Assembly: GCF_021730435.1 (NCBI RefSeq)
Contig: NZ_JABWGX010000001.1
Span: 124,001-188,000 of the forward strand
DNA from: Xanthobacter agilis
GTDB lineage: Bacteria; Pseudomonadota; Alphaproteobacteria; Rhizobiales; Xanthobacteraceae
Length of the DNA stretch: 64,000 bases
Direction of reading: 5' to 3'
Numbering within the stretch: the stretch's first letter is position 1; each line of letters opens with the position of its first letter. The notes under the pieces are model-generated. The model did not search any database. It had not been told where the DNA came from and was given only the letters and a program-made list of their open reading frames with translations. A program made the translations under genes and the position numbers. Below are positions 52,717-61,152 of this stretch, in pieces.

Positions 52717-52782
52717 TGCGCCGTCGCCGGGAGCCACCCAGGCAAGGTGCATGCGGCGACAAGAGCGACGAGCGAGAGCGTG

Positions 52783-54279
52783 ATGGGTGACGAAGCGACC
52801 ACCGGCATGCGGCCGGCCGGCGACGAGAAGATCCGGTGCGATGCCTGTCCGGTCATGTGCTACATCAAGCCCGGCATGACAGGGGCCTGCGACCGTTATG
52901 CCAACCAGGCCGGCGAGCTGATCCGCGTCGATCCCCATGTGGTGCTCGACCGCACGCTGGCGCAGGGTGGGCCGGTGGTGGCCTTCCATCGCGGCGGGGA
53001 TTGGGACGGCAAGCTGGTCTCGACCCCCGACACCTTCGTGACCGCCATCGGCGCCGGCACCACCTATCCCGATTACAAGCCCGCCCCCTTCATCGTCTCC
53101 TCGCAGGTGGACGGGGTGGACATGGTGACTGTCGTCACCGAAGGCATCTTCAGCTATTGCGGCGTGAAGGTGAAGATCGACACTGATCGGTTCCTCGGGC
53201 CAGAGCAAGCCACCGTGCGCGCGGCGGGCGAGGCGGTGGGCCATGTGACCACCTCCGAATATGGCTCGCAGATGCTGTCCCTGGGCGGGGTCCATCATCT
53301 CACTGGCGGCGGCAAGAAGGAAGGCCGCGTAACCTGCGAGGCGCTGCTCGACCTGTGCAACGGCAAGCCGGTGGAGCTGACCATCGACGGCGGGGCGACG
53401 GTGCTGGTGGAGGCCGGCAAGGCGCCGATCGTCAATGGCGCCCTGGAAGAGCGGATGCGGGTCGGCTGCGGCTCCGCCACCATCGGCATGTTCGCCAAGC
53501 AATGGTTCGATAAGGCCGACGAGGTGGTGGTGGTGGACGACCACATCACCGGCGTCCTGTCGGAGCATCAGGCGGGCAAGCTGCTCGGCGTGCGCGAGAC
53601 CGGCATCAAGATGAAGGGTCGCCGCTCCACGCCCGGCCGTTACTTCCAGGTGGCCGCGCCCGGCACCGGCTGGGGCGGCACCGACATTTCCGATCCGCTG
53701 TCCATCATCGGTCCGTTCGATCCCAAGCTGGCCTGGCCGGGGCTGCGCCTGTTCTTCATTTCCACCACCGGCGAGCATGCCGCCTATTTCGAGCTCGACG
53801 AGACCCTGACCCCGGTGGAGAAGGCGCTGCCGCCGGAGCTTGCCGCCTCCACCCAGCGGGTGAAGGACAATTGCGAGCCGGCCCTGTCCACCGTGCTGTT
53901 CATGGCGGGTGCCGGCGGCTCCCTGCGGGCCGGCGTCACCGAAGACCCGGTGCGCCTCACCCGCTCGGTGAAGGATGCGCTGACCTATGTCACCTGCGGC
54001 GGCGCGCCGGTCTATGTGTATCCCGGCGGCGGCATCACCTTCATGGTGGATGTGACGCGGCTGCCCGAGAATGCGTTCGGCTATGTGCCGACGCCGGCCC
54101 TGGTGGCGCCCATCGAGTTCACCTTGCGCCTCGACGATTACCAGGCCCTCGGAGGCCATATGGCGGAGGTGCGGCCCCTGTCCTCGGTCAAGAGCGAGGA
54201 GGCGCTGAAGCCGGTCGCGCCCCTGTCCGACAATCCCTGGCCGCTGGCGCCCCAGGCGGCCAAGCGGTCGCACGGCTGA
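52783..54279 (+). CDS. hnr: 6-hydroxynicotinate reductase
   Basis: Iron-sulfur protein of 498 residues that reduces 6-hydroxynicotinate to 1,4,5,6-tetrahydro-6-oxonicotinate with ferredoxin, the key dearomatising step of reductive nicotinate breakdown. The N-terminus has a cysteine motif C-x2-C-x3-C-x9-C (CDACPVMCYIKPGMTGACD, about residues 21-39) fit for a [4Fe-4S] cluster; the rest is unique to the family, with ITGVLSEHQAGK and GGGITFMVDVTRLPENAFG in the second half. Start at ATG 52783, after the operator-like repeat. It is divergent from nicAB. Family assignment is by recognition of the Hnr sequence type. Confidence 0.85.
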   Translation: MGDEATTGMRPAGDEKIRCDACPVMCYIKPGMTGACDRYANQAGELIRVDPHVVLDRTLAQGGPVVAFHRGGDWDGKLVSTPDTFVTAIGAGTTYPDYKPAPFIVSSQVDGVDMVTVVTEGIFSYCGVKVKIDTDRFLGPEQATVRAAGEAVGHVTTSEYGSQMLSLGGVHHLTGGGKKEGRVTCEALLDLCNGKPVELTIDGGATVLVEAGKAPIVNGALEERMRVGCGSATIGMFAKQWFDKADEVVVVDDHITGVLSEHQAGKLLGVRETGIKMKGRRSTPGRYFQVAAPGTGWGGTDISDPLSIIGPFDPKLAWPGLRLFFISTTGEHAAYFELDETLTPVEKALPPELAASTQRVKDNCEPALSTVLFMAGAGGSLRAGVTEDPVRLTRSVKDALTYVTCGGAPVYVYPGGGITFMVDVTRLPENAFGYVPTPALVAPIEFTLRLDDYQALGGHMAEVRPLSSVKSEEALKPVAPLSDNPWPLAPQAAKRSHG

Positions 54280-54282
54280 GCC

Positions 54283-55227
54283 ATGGCCGCCCCGCGCCCC
54301 CTTCCCGATCTCGCGCGCCGCGCGCCGCAGGTGGCCCTGCTGCCCGACGGCCGCCGCCTGCACCTGCAGGACGGCCCCATCGATCTCGTCATCGAGGCGA
54401 TGGGGGAGGATGGGGCCGTGCAGCGAGCCTATGGGGCGGCGGCGGCGCGTTTCACGGGCCTGCTCTACGCCCTTTGCGAGGAGCTGGATGTCTTGCGGAT
54501 GCCGGCGGGTCGCCATGGGCCGGCGCTGACCCATCGGGTGGCGCAACGCATGGGCCGGGCGGTGGCGCCGTTCGCGGACGCCGTCTTCATCACCCCCATG
54601 GCCGCTGTCGCCGGCGCGGTGGCGGAAGAGGTGCTCGAGGCCCTGATCGCGCCGGGCGTCCACCGCGCCTATGTGAACAACGGCGGCGATATCGCGCTGT
54701 ACCTAGCGGCCGGCGCGCGGTTCGCGGTGGGGCTGGTGGACCGGCCCGACCAGCCGCGCCTGATCGGCGCGGCGGAGGTCGATGCCGACGACCCCGTGCG
54801 CGGCGTGGCGACCAGCGGCTGGCGCGGGCGCAGCTTCTCCCTCGGCATCGCCGATGCCGTGACCATCCTCGCCCCCACCGCGGCCATGGCCGACGCGGCG
54901 GCCACCGTGGTGGCCAATGCGGTGGATCTGCCGGGGCATCCCGGCGTGGTGCGCGTGTCCGCCTGCCAGATGCAGCCGGACAGCGACCTTGGCACCCTCC
55001 CGGTGACGCGGGCGGTTCCCGAACTGACCGCCGCCGAGCGGGCGCAGGCGCTGACCGCCGGTCTGGCGGTGGCGCGCGATCTTTCGGCACGCGGTCTCAT
55101 CTGCGCCGCGGCCTTGCACCTGCAAGGCGAAACCATGAGCACCGGAGATGGTCTTCTGTCTCTCCCGCCGCATGCGGCGGCGGTTCCACTTCCCTCAAAG
55201 CCAGAAAAAGAGTGCGCCCATGCCTGA
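54283..55227 (+). CDS. UPF0280 (ApbE-like fold) family protein
   Basis: A 314-residue cytosolic protein of the UPF0280 family, whose structures resemble the ApbE flavin-transferase fold. Recognisable segments are FVITPMAAVAGAVAEEVLEAL-like VFITPMAAVAGAVAEE, RAYVNNGGDIALYL, GVATSGWRGRSFSLGIADAVTI and DLPGHPGVVRVSACQMQPDSDLG. It starts 3 bases after the reductase stop, so the two are tightly coupled. A role in flavin loading of the reductase, which is a flavoenzyme in Eubacterium, is attractive but untested; I saw no flavinylation motif in the reductase. Confidence 0.82.
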   Translation: MAAPRPLPDLARRAPQVALLPDGRRLHLQDGPIDLVIEAMGEDGAVQRAYGAAAARFTGLLYALCEELDVLRMPAGRHGPALTHRVAQRMGRAVAPFADAVFITPMAAVAGAVAEEVLEALIAPGVHRAYVNNGGDIALYLAAGARFAVGLVDRPDQPRLIGAAEVDADDPVRGVATSGWRGRSFSLGIADAVTILAPTAAMADAAATVVANAVDLPGHPGVVRVSACQMQPDSDLGTLPVTRAVPELTAAERAQALTAGLAVARDLSARGLICAAALHLQGETMSTGDGLLSLPPHAAAVPLPSKPEKECAHA

Positions 55228-55804
55228 GGTGAAAGTTCGCAAGAAGATTCTGATGATCGAGGAGATTTTCCACGAGGGCGGGCCCGTGGCCGCCACTCCG
55301 CGCAAGCGCGGGGCGATCATCAACGTGATCGAGAACCCGTTTGCCGGGCGCTATGTGGAAGACATCGCCGGCTTCATGGATGATTTGACGCCGCTTGGCG
55401 TGGCCATGGCGGCGGAGCTGCTGAAGGCGCTGGGTGGCGATCCGGCCACCATCGACGGTTACGGCAAGGGCGCCATCGTCGGCGCCGCGGGCGAGCTGGA
55501 GCATGGGGCGCTGTGGCATGTGCCCGGCGGCTACGCCATGCGCGAGATCCTGGGCGATGCCAAGGCCATCGTGCCCTCCACCAAGAAGGTGGGCGGACCC
55601 GGCACGCGGCTTGATGTGCCGGTGACCCATGTGAACGCCTCGTATGTGAGAAGCCATTTCGACGCCATGGAAGTGGGCGTGCCCGACGGCCCCAAGGCCG
55701 ACGAGATCGTGCTGGTGCTGGTGATGACCAGCGGTCCGCGGGTCCATGCCCGCGTCGGCGGGCTCGCCGCGGCGGACATCAAGGGCGAGGACGGCCTGCG
55801 ATGA
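55220..55804 (+). CDS. DUF1185 (amino acid synthesis family) protein, copy 1
   Basis: A 194-residue protein overlapping the UPF0280 gene by 8 bases. Conserved features are KKILMIEEIFHEGG, INVIENPFAGRYVEDI, GYGKGAIVGAAGELEHGALWHVPGG, VNASYVRSHFDAMEVGVPD and the C-terminal ADIKGEDGLR. It is a paralogue of the next gene (near-identical ending). The family has known structures but no established reaction; despite the name there is little evidence for amino-acid synthesis. Its position between the reductase and transporter genes ties it to this pathway. Confidence 0.85.
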   Translation: MPEVKVRKKILMIEEIFHEGGPVAATPRKRGAIINVIENPFAGRYVEDIAGFMDDLTPLGVAMAAELLKALGGDPATIDGYGKGAIVGAAGELEHGALWHVPGGYAMREILGDAKAIVPSTKKVGGPGTRLDVPVTHVNASYVRSHFDAMEVGVPDGPKADEIVLVLVMTSGPRVHARVGGLAAADIKGEDGLR

Positions 55805-56385
55805 GCGCGAAGATCCGCAAGATCATCACGATCGTCGAAGAGACCCATATGGAGATGGGGCGCGCCATCTCCCCGCCCACCCGGCGGGCCGCGGTGGTGG
55901 CGGTGATCGAGAACCCGTTCGCGGGCCGCTATGTGGAAGATCTGTCCGAGCTCGTCGCCATCGGCGAGGAACTGGGTGGCCTGCTGGCGCAGAAGGCGGT
56001 GGACGCCCTCGGCATCGCCGGGCCGGCGGCCCAGAGCTACGGCAAGGCGGCCCTGGTGGGCGAGAATGGCGAGCTGGAGCATGCCGCCGCTTTGCTGCAT
56101 CCCAAGATGGGCACGCCGGTGCGCAAGGTGCTGGGCAAGGGCGCGGCGCTCATTCCCTCCTCCAAGCGACGCGGCGGGCTCGGCGCCGAGCTCGACATTC
56201 CGCTGGGGCATAAGGACGCGGCCTATGTGCGCAGCCATTTCGACGGCATGCAGGTGAGCGTGCCGGACGCGCCCCGCGCCAATGAGATCGTGGTGGCGGT
56301 GGCGGTGACGGACTCGGGGCGGCCGCTGCCGCGGGTGGGGGGCCTCACCACGGCCGACATCAAAGGCGAGGACGGGTTGCGCTAA
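55801..56385 (+). CDS. DUF1185 (amino acid synthesis family) protein, copy 2
   Basis: Same length (194 residues) and family as the preceding gene, with which it overlaps by four bases (ATGA). Shared features are AVIENPFAGRYVEDL, SYGKAALVGENGELEHAAALLHP, DAAYVRSHFDGMQVSVPDAPRANEIV and ADIKGEDGLR. The two probably form a heteromer or act on related substrates; tandem duplication followed by divergence is clear. Function unknown. Confidence 0.85.
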   Translation: MSAKIRKIITIVEETHMEMGRAISPPTRRAAVVAVIENPFAGRYVEDLSELVAIGEELGGLLAQKAVDALGIAGPAAQSYGKAALVGENGELEHAAALLHPKMGTPVRKVLGKGAALIPSSKRRGGLGAELDIPLGHKDAAYVRSHFDGMQVSVPDAPRANEIVVAVAVTDSGRPLPRVGGLTTADIKGEDGLR

Positions 56386-56452
56386 AATCACGGCGGCTTC
56401 GACGTGCGCGTGACGAAATACGGTGCATCGAAAAACCAGAGGGGATGATCGT

Positions 56453-57646
56453 ATGAAACGGATGATGGGACTGGCGCTTGCCGCCCTGCTGATGGCTTCC
56501 GGCGCCGCGCGCGCCGAAGGCGAGATCAAGGTGGGCGAGATCAATTCGTATTCCGCCCTGCCGGGCTTCACCGATCCCTATCGCAAGGGCATGGAGCTGG
56601 CGCTGAAGGAGATCAACGATGCCGGTGGCATCAAGGGCAAAAAGCTCGTCATCATTTCCAAGGATGACGGCGGCAAGCCCGGCGATGCCTTGACCGCCGC
56701 CAACGAGCTGGTCTCGCGCGACGGCGTGGTGATGATCGCCGGTGGCTTCCTGTCCAATGTCGGGCTCGCGCTCTCCGACTTCGCCAAGCAGAAGAAGGTG
56801 ATGTATCTGGCGTCCGAGCCGCTCACCGACGCGCTCGTGTGGTCGAAGGGCAATCCGTACACCTTCCGCCTGCGCACCTCCAACTACATGCAGGCGGCCA
56901 TGCTGGCGGAAGAGGCGGCCAAGCTCCCCGCCAAGCGCTGGGCCACCATCGCCCCCAATTACGAGTTCGGCCAGTCGTTCGTCGCCGCGTTCAAGGACCT
57001 CCTGAAGAAGCGCCGTCCCGATGTGGAGTTCGTGGCCGAGCAGTGGCCGCCGCTGAACAAGATCGACGCCGGCCCCGTGCTCCAGGCCATCGACGCCGCC
57101 AATCCCGACGCCATCCTCAACGCCACCTTCGCCGGCGACCTCGTGAAGCTGGTGCGCGAGGGCAATACCCGTGGCGTGTTCAAGAACCGCGCGGTGGTGA
57201 GCTATCTCACCGGCGAGCCGGAATATCTCGACCCGCTGAAGGGTGAGACCCCCGAAGGCTGGATCGTCACCGGATACCCCTGGTATTCCATCGACACGCC
57301 CGAGCATAAGGCGTTCCTGGATGCCTACCAGCAGCTCAACAAGGACTATCCGCGGCTCGGCTCCATCGTCGGCTATTCCACGGTGAAGAGCATCGCGGCG
57401 GTGCTGAACGCCACCGACGACCACTCCAACGAGGGCCTCGTCAAGGCGATGAAGAACCTCAAGGTGTCCACCCCGTTCGGCGAGATCGTCTATCGCGGCG
57501 CCGACCACCAGTCGACGCTTGGCGCCTTCGTGGGCAAGACCGCGCTCAAGGACGGCAAGGGCATCATGGTGGACGTGGTCTTCAAGAAGGGCGCCGATTA
57601 CCTGCCCAGCGAGGACGATGCCGCCAAGATGCGCCCGGCGAACTGA
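56453..57646 (+). CDS. Liv-type ABC transporter substrate-binding protein
   Basis: Periplasmic binding protein of 397 residues, family of branched-chain amino acid receptors. N-terminal signal peptide (MKRMMGLALAALLMASGAARA, cleavage about residue 21), then GEIKVGEINSYSALPGFTDPYRKGMELALKEINDAGG, ELVSRDGVVMIAGGFLSN and YEFGQSFVAAFKDLLKKRRPDVEF. The pocket is not assignable by eye; nicotinate, 6-hydroxynicotinate or a related heterocyclic acid is the natural guess because the genes lie in the nicotinate cluster. ATG at 56453 chosen for the signal peptide. Confidence 0.9.
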   Translation: MKRMMGLALAALLMASGAARAEGEIKVGEINSYSALPGFTDPYRKGMELALKEINDAGGIKGKKLVIISKDDGGKPGDALTAANELVSRDGVVMIAGGFLSNVGLALSDFAKQKKVMYLASEPLTDALVWSKGNPYTFRLRTSNYMQAAMLAEEAAKLPAKRWATIAPNYEFGQSFVAAFKDLLKKRRPDVEFVAEQWPPLNKIDAGPVLQAIDAANPDAILNATFAGDLVKLVREGNTRGVFKNRAVVSYLTGEPEYLDPLKGETPEGWIVTGYPWYSIDTPEHKAFLDAYQQLNKDYPRLGSIVGYSTVKSIAAVLNATDDHSNEGLVKAMKNLKVSTPFGEIVYRGADHQSTLGAFVGKTALKDGKGIMVDVVFKKGADYLPSEDDAAKMRPAN

Positions 57647-57746
57647 AGCGCCCTCTCTCTCGGCACACAAGACCGGCCTCCCGCCCTCGACGGCGGGCGG
57701 CCTCAAAAAACAGAACCTTCCCTCCCGGTGAACGAAAGGCGGAGCC

Positions 57747-59672
57747 GTGGACTTTCTCCTGATCCAGGCCCTGAGTGGACTGGCCAGCGCCGCATCCCTG
57801 TTTCTGGTGGCTTCCGGCCTGTCGATCATCTTCGGCGTCACGCGTATCGTGAATTTCGCCCACGGCGCCTTCTACATGCTCGGCGCCTATGTGGCCTTCA
57901 CCCTCACCGACCGCTTCGCCGGCCCGCTCGGCTTCTGGGGCGGGCTGCTGGTGGCGAGCCTGGTGGTGGCGGCGCTGGGCGCGCTGATGGAAATGGTGCT
58001 GCTGCGGCGCATCTATCAGGCGCCCGAGCTGTTCCAGCTCCTCGCCACCTTCGGCGTGACACTGATGGTGCAGGATCTGGTGGTGCTGATCTGGGGGCCT
58101 GATGACCTCATGGGCCCGCGCGCGCCCGGCCTCAGCGGCGCCTTCAGCCTGTTCGGCCGGCTCGTGCCCTCCTACGACATTCTGTTGATCCTGCTGGGGC
58201 CGGCGGTGCTGGGCCTGCTGTGGCTCCTGTTCCACCGCACCCGCTGGGGTGTGCTGGTGCGCGCCGCCACCCAGGATCGCGAGATGGTGGCCAGCCTGGG
58301 CGTGAACCAGAAGTGGCTATTCACCTCAGTGTTCGCCCTTGGCGTGTTCCTGGCCGCCCTCGGCGGCGCGCTACAGATCCCGCGCACCACCGTCACCCAT
58401 TACATGGACCTGTCCATCATTGTGGAAGTGTTCGTGGTGGTGGTCATCGGCGGGCTCGGCTCGGTCACGGGCGCCTTTATCGCCGCCGTGCTGGTGTCGG
58501 AATTGAACGCGTTCGGCATCCTGGTGCTGCCGAAGATCTCCATGATCACCGTGTTCCTGGTGATGGCGGTGGTGCTGGTGGTGCGGCCCTGGGGCCTGTT
58601 CGGCAAGCCCGATGCGGCGCCGCGCGCCAGCGCCGGCATCTCGGTGCGCCCCTGGAAGCCGATGTCGGTGCTGGAGCGCTCCGGGGTGGCGCTGGTGGTG
58701 CTGCTGGCGGCGCTGCTGCCGTTGGTTTCCGGCAGCTATGCGCTGAGTGTCGGGTCGGAAATCCTGGTGTTCGTGCTGTTTGCCGCGAGCCTGCACTTCA
58801 TGATGACGGTGGGCGGCCTCTCCTCCTTCGGCCACGCGGCCTATTTCGGGCTTGGCGCCTATGGGGCGGCGTTCGCCGTCACCTATTTCGGCGCGCCCAT
58901 GGAGGCGGCGCTGCTGCTCGGTCCGCTGCTGGGCCTTGCGGGGGCGGTGCTGTTCGGCTGGTTCTGCGTGCGGCTCTCGGGCGTCTATTTCGCCATGCTC
59001 ACCCTCGCCTTCGCCCAGATCACCTGGTCGGTGGCGTTCCAATGGGTGGAGGTGACGGGCGGCGACAACGGCATCCTCGGCATCTGGCCGTCGGCCTGGG
59101 CGTCGACCCCGCAAGGTTTCTACTGGCTCACCCTGGCGGTGGTGGTGGTGGGCGTCGCGCTGCTGCGGATGCTGGTGTTCTCGCCGTTCGGCTTCGGTCT
59201 GCGGGCGGCGCGCGACAGCGCCCTGCGCGCGGAGGCCATCGGCATCGACGGCAAGCGCACCCAGTGGGCCGCCTTCATGGTGGCGGGCACCTTCGCCGGC
59301 ATTGCCGGGGCCCTGTTCGCCTTCCTGAAGGGCAGCGTGTTTCCGGAAACCCTGGCCATCCCCATGTCGGTGGACGGCCTCGTCATGGTGCTGCTCGGCG
59401 GTATCGAGACGGTGTCGGGCGCGGTGGTGGGCGCGGTGGTCTACAAGGCGCTCGCCATCTGGCTGATGAGCCAGACCGAGCTGTCGAAGCTGGTGCTCGG
59501 CGGCATCATCGTGCTGCTGGTGGTGGCCTTCCCGAAAGGCATCGTCGGCTTCCTGGAGGACTGGCGCCATCGCCGGCCCCCGGCGCCGAACGGGGCCGGA
59601 CCCAAGGCCGCCGGCAAGGCGGCCACCGAGGCGGCGCCTGTCGGCATCGCAAAGCTGGAGGCGGCCCGATGA
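57747..59672 (+). CDS. Fused Liv-type permease (LivH-LivM)
   Basis: A 641-residue double permease combining the LivH-type half (about 1-290; VASGLSIIFGVTRIVNFAHGAFYMLGAY, IGGLGSVTGAFIAAVL) and LivM-type half (about 310-620; GGLSSFGHAAYFGLGAYGAAF, GALFAFLKGSVFPETLAIPMSVDGLVMVLLGGI). The two are usually separate genes, so this is a natural fusion. It starts with GTG at 57747 after GGCGGAG and ends in a short Ala/Pro-rich tail. Its stop overlaps the ATPase start by four bases. Confidence 0.93.
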   Translation: MDFLLIQALSGLASAASLFLVASGLSIIFGVTRIVNFAHGAFYMLGAYVAFTLTDRFAGPLGFWGGLLVASLVVAALGALMEMVLLRRIYQAPELFQLLATFGVTLMVQDLVVLIWGPDDLMGPRAPGLSGAFSLFGRLVPSYDILLILLGPAVLGLLWLLFHRTRWGVLVRAATQDREMVASLGVNQKWLFTSVFALGVFLAALGGALQIPRTTVTHYMDLSIIVEVFVVVVIGGLGSVTGAFIAAVLVSELNAFGILVLPKISMITVFLVMAVVLVVRPWGLFGKPDAAPRASAGISVRPWKPMSVLERSGVALVVLLAALLPLVSGSYALSVGSEILVFVLFAASLHFMMTVGGLSSFGHAAYFGLGAYGAAFAVTYFGAPMEAALLLGPLLGLAGAVLFGWFCVRLSGVYFAMLTLAFAQITWSVAFQWVEVTGGDNGILGIWPSAWASTPQGFYWLTLAVVVVGVALLRMLVFSPFGFGLRAARDSALRAEAIGIDGKRTQWAAFMVAGTFAGIAGALFAFLKGSVFPETLAIPMSVDGLVMVLLGGIETVSGAVVGAVVYKALAIWLMSQTELSKLVLGGIIVLLVVAFPKGIVGFLEDWRHRRPPAPNGAGPKAAGKAATEAAPVGIAKLEAAR

Positions 59673-60451
59673 ACGCGCTGCTTGAAGTGAAGGGGCTGGT
59701 GAAGTCCTATTCCGGGGTCCATGCCGTGCGCGGCGTGTCGTTCTCGCTCCAGGCGGGCGAGATTCTGGCGCTCATCGGCCCCAATGGCGCCGGCAAGAGC
59801 ACCTGCTTCAACATGCTGAATGGGCAGATCCGCCCCAATGCGGGCTCCATCCGGCTCAACGGCGAGGAAATGGTGGGCCTGCCACCGCGCACGGTGTGGC
59901 GTCGCGGCGTGGGGCGGACCTTCCAGATCACCGCCACCTTCTCCTCCATGACGGTGCGGGAGAATGTGCAGGTGGCGCTCCTGTCCTATCACCGCCGGCT
60001 GTGGTCGGTGCTGGGTTATGCGGGCGCGGCCCATCGGGAGGAGGCCGACGACCTCCTGACCCTGGTGGGCATGGACCAGCAGGCGGAACGACCCTGCGGG
60101 GAGCTGGCCTATGGCGACCTGAAACGGCTCGAACTGGCGGTGGCGCTGGCCAACCAGCCGCGCCTGCTGCTGATGGACGAGCCCACTGCCGGCATGGCGC
60201 CCAAGGAGCGGGTGGAGCTGATGCGCCTCACCGCCGCCATCGCCCGCAAGAAGGACATGGGCGTGCTCTTCACCGAGCACGACATGGATGTGGTGTTCGA
60301 GCATGCCGACGCGGTGATGGTGCTGAACCGGGGCGAGTTGATCGCCCGCGGCTCGCCGCAGGAGGTGCGCCGCGATCCCCATGTGCAGGCCATCTATCTG
60401 GGCGAGGGCCTGCTCTACGATGCCAAGCACCGCGAGGAGGCCGTGCAATGA
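59669..60451 (+). CDS. Liv-type ABC transporter ATPase (LivG-like)
   Basis: ATP-binding subunit, 260 residues. Walker A GPNGAGKST, LivG-specific GVGRTFQITATFSSMTVRENVQVAL, signature-region CGELAYGDLKRLELAVALA, Walker B LLLMDEPTAGM and TEHDMDVVF. The signature begins LAYGDLKR instead of LSGGQ, as is normal in LivG. Starts at ATG 59669, overlapping the permease stop, and its own stop overlaps the next start. Confidence 0.94.
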   Translation: MNALLEVKGLVKSYSGVHAVRGVSFSLQAGEILALIGPNGAGKSTCFNMLNGQIRPNAGSIRLNGEEMVGLPPRTVWRRGVGRTFQITATFSSMTVRENVQVALLSYHRRLWSVLGYAGAAHREEADDLLTLVGMDQQAERPCGELAYGDLKRLELAVALANQPRLLLMDEPTAGMAPKERVELMRLTAAIARKKDMGVLFTEHDMDVVFEHADAVMVLNRGELIARGSPQEVRRDPHVQAIYLGEGLLYDAKHREEAVQ

Positions 60452-61152
60452 AGCTCGAAGTCTCGGGGCTCAACAGCTTCTACGGTCAGGCCCACATTCT
60501 GTTCGATGTGGCGTTCGAGGTCGGCGAGGGCGAGGTGGTGGCCCTGCTCGGCCGCAACGGCGCCGGCAAGAGCACCAGCTTCCGCTCGGTGGCGGGCCTC
60601 GTGCCCCAGCGCACCGGCAAGGTGGTGTTCGAGGGCGAGGACGTCTCGCGCCTGCCGCCTTACGAGATCGCGCGGCGCGGCCTGGGCTATGTGCCGGAAG
60701 ACCGGCGCATCTTCACCGAGCTGACGGTGGAGGAGAATTTCGAGGTGGGCCGGCAAGAGCCGCGCCCCGGCGTCGCCACCTGGACGCCGGAGCGCATCTA
60801 CAAGCTGTTCCCCAACCTCGGCGAGATGCGCAAGCGGGCCGGCGGCCACATGAGCGGCGGCGAGCAGCAGATGCTCACCATCGGCCGCACCCTCATGGGC
60901 AATCCGTCCCTGGTGCTGCTCGACGAGCCGTCCGAGGGCCTCGCGCCCAAGATCGTGGAGCAGATGGCGGAAGCCATCATGACCATGAAGCGGGAAGGGC
61001 TCAGCATCATCATCTCGGAGCAGAACCTGCATTTTGCAAAGCTGATCTCCGACCGCGCCTATATTATCGAGAAGGGTCGGATCCGATTCTCCGGGACCAT
61101 GGGCGAGCTGGAGGCCAATCCCGAGATCCGGGATGCGTACTTGGCAGTATGA
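60448..61152 (+). CDS. Liv-type ABC transporter ATPase (LivF-like)
   Basis: Second ATP-binding subunit, 234 residues. Walker A GRNGAGKST, LGYVPEDRRIFTELTVEEN, signature MSGGEQQMLTIGRTLMGNP, Walker B LVLLDEPSEGLAP and switch region ISEQNLHF. Forms the heterodimeric ATPase with the upstream protein. Overlaps neighbours by four bases on each side, so the transporter genes and the following MarR gene are one transcript. Confidence 0.94.
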   Translation: MKLEVSGLNSFYGQAHILFDVAFEVGEGEVVALLGRNGAGKSTSFRSVAGLVPQRTGKVVFEGEDVSRLPPYEIARRGLGYVPEDRRIFTELTVEENFEVGRQEPRPGVATWTPERIYKLFPNLGEMRKRAGGHMSGGEQQMLTIGRTLMGNPSLVLLDEPSEGLAPKIVEQMAEAIMTMKREGLSIIISEQNLHFAKLISDRAYIIEKGRIRFSGTMGELEANPEIRDAYLAV

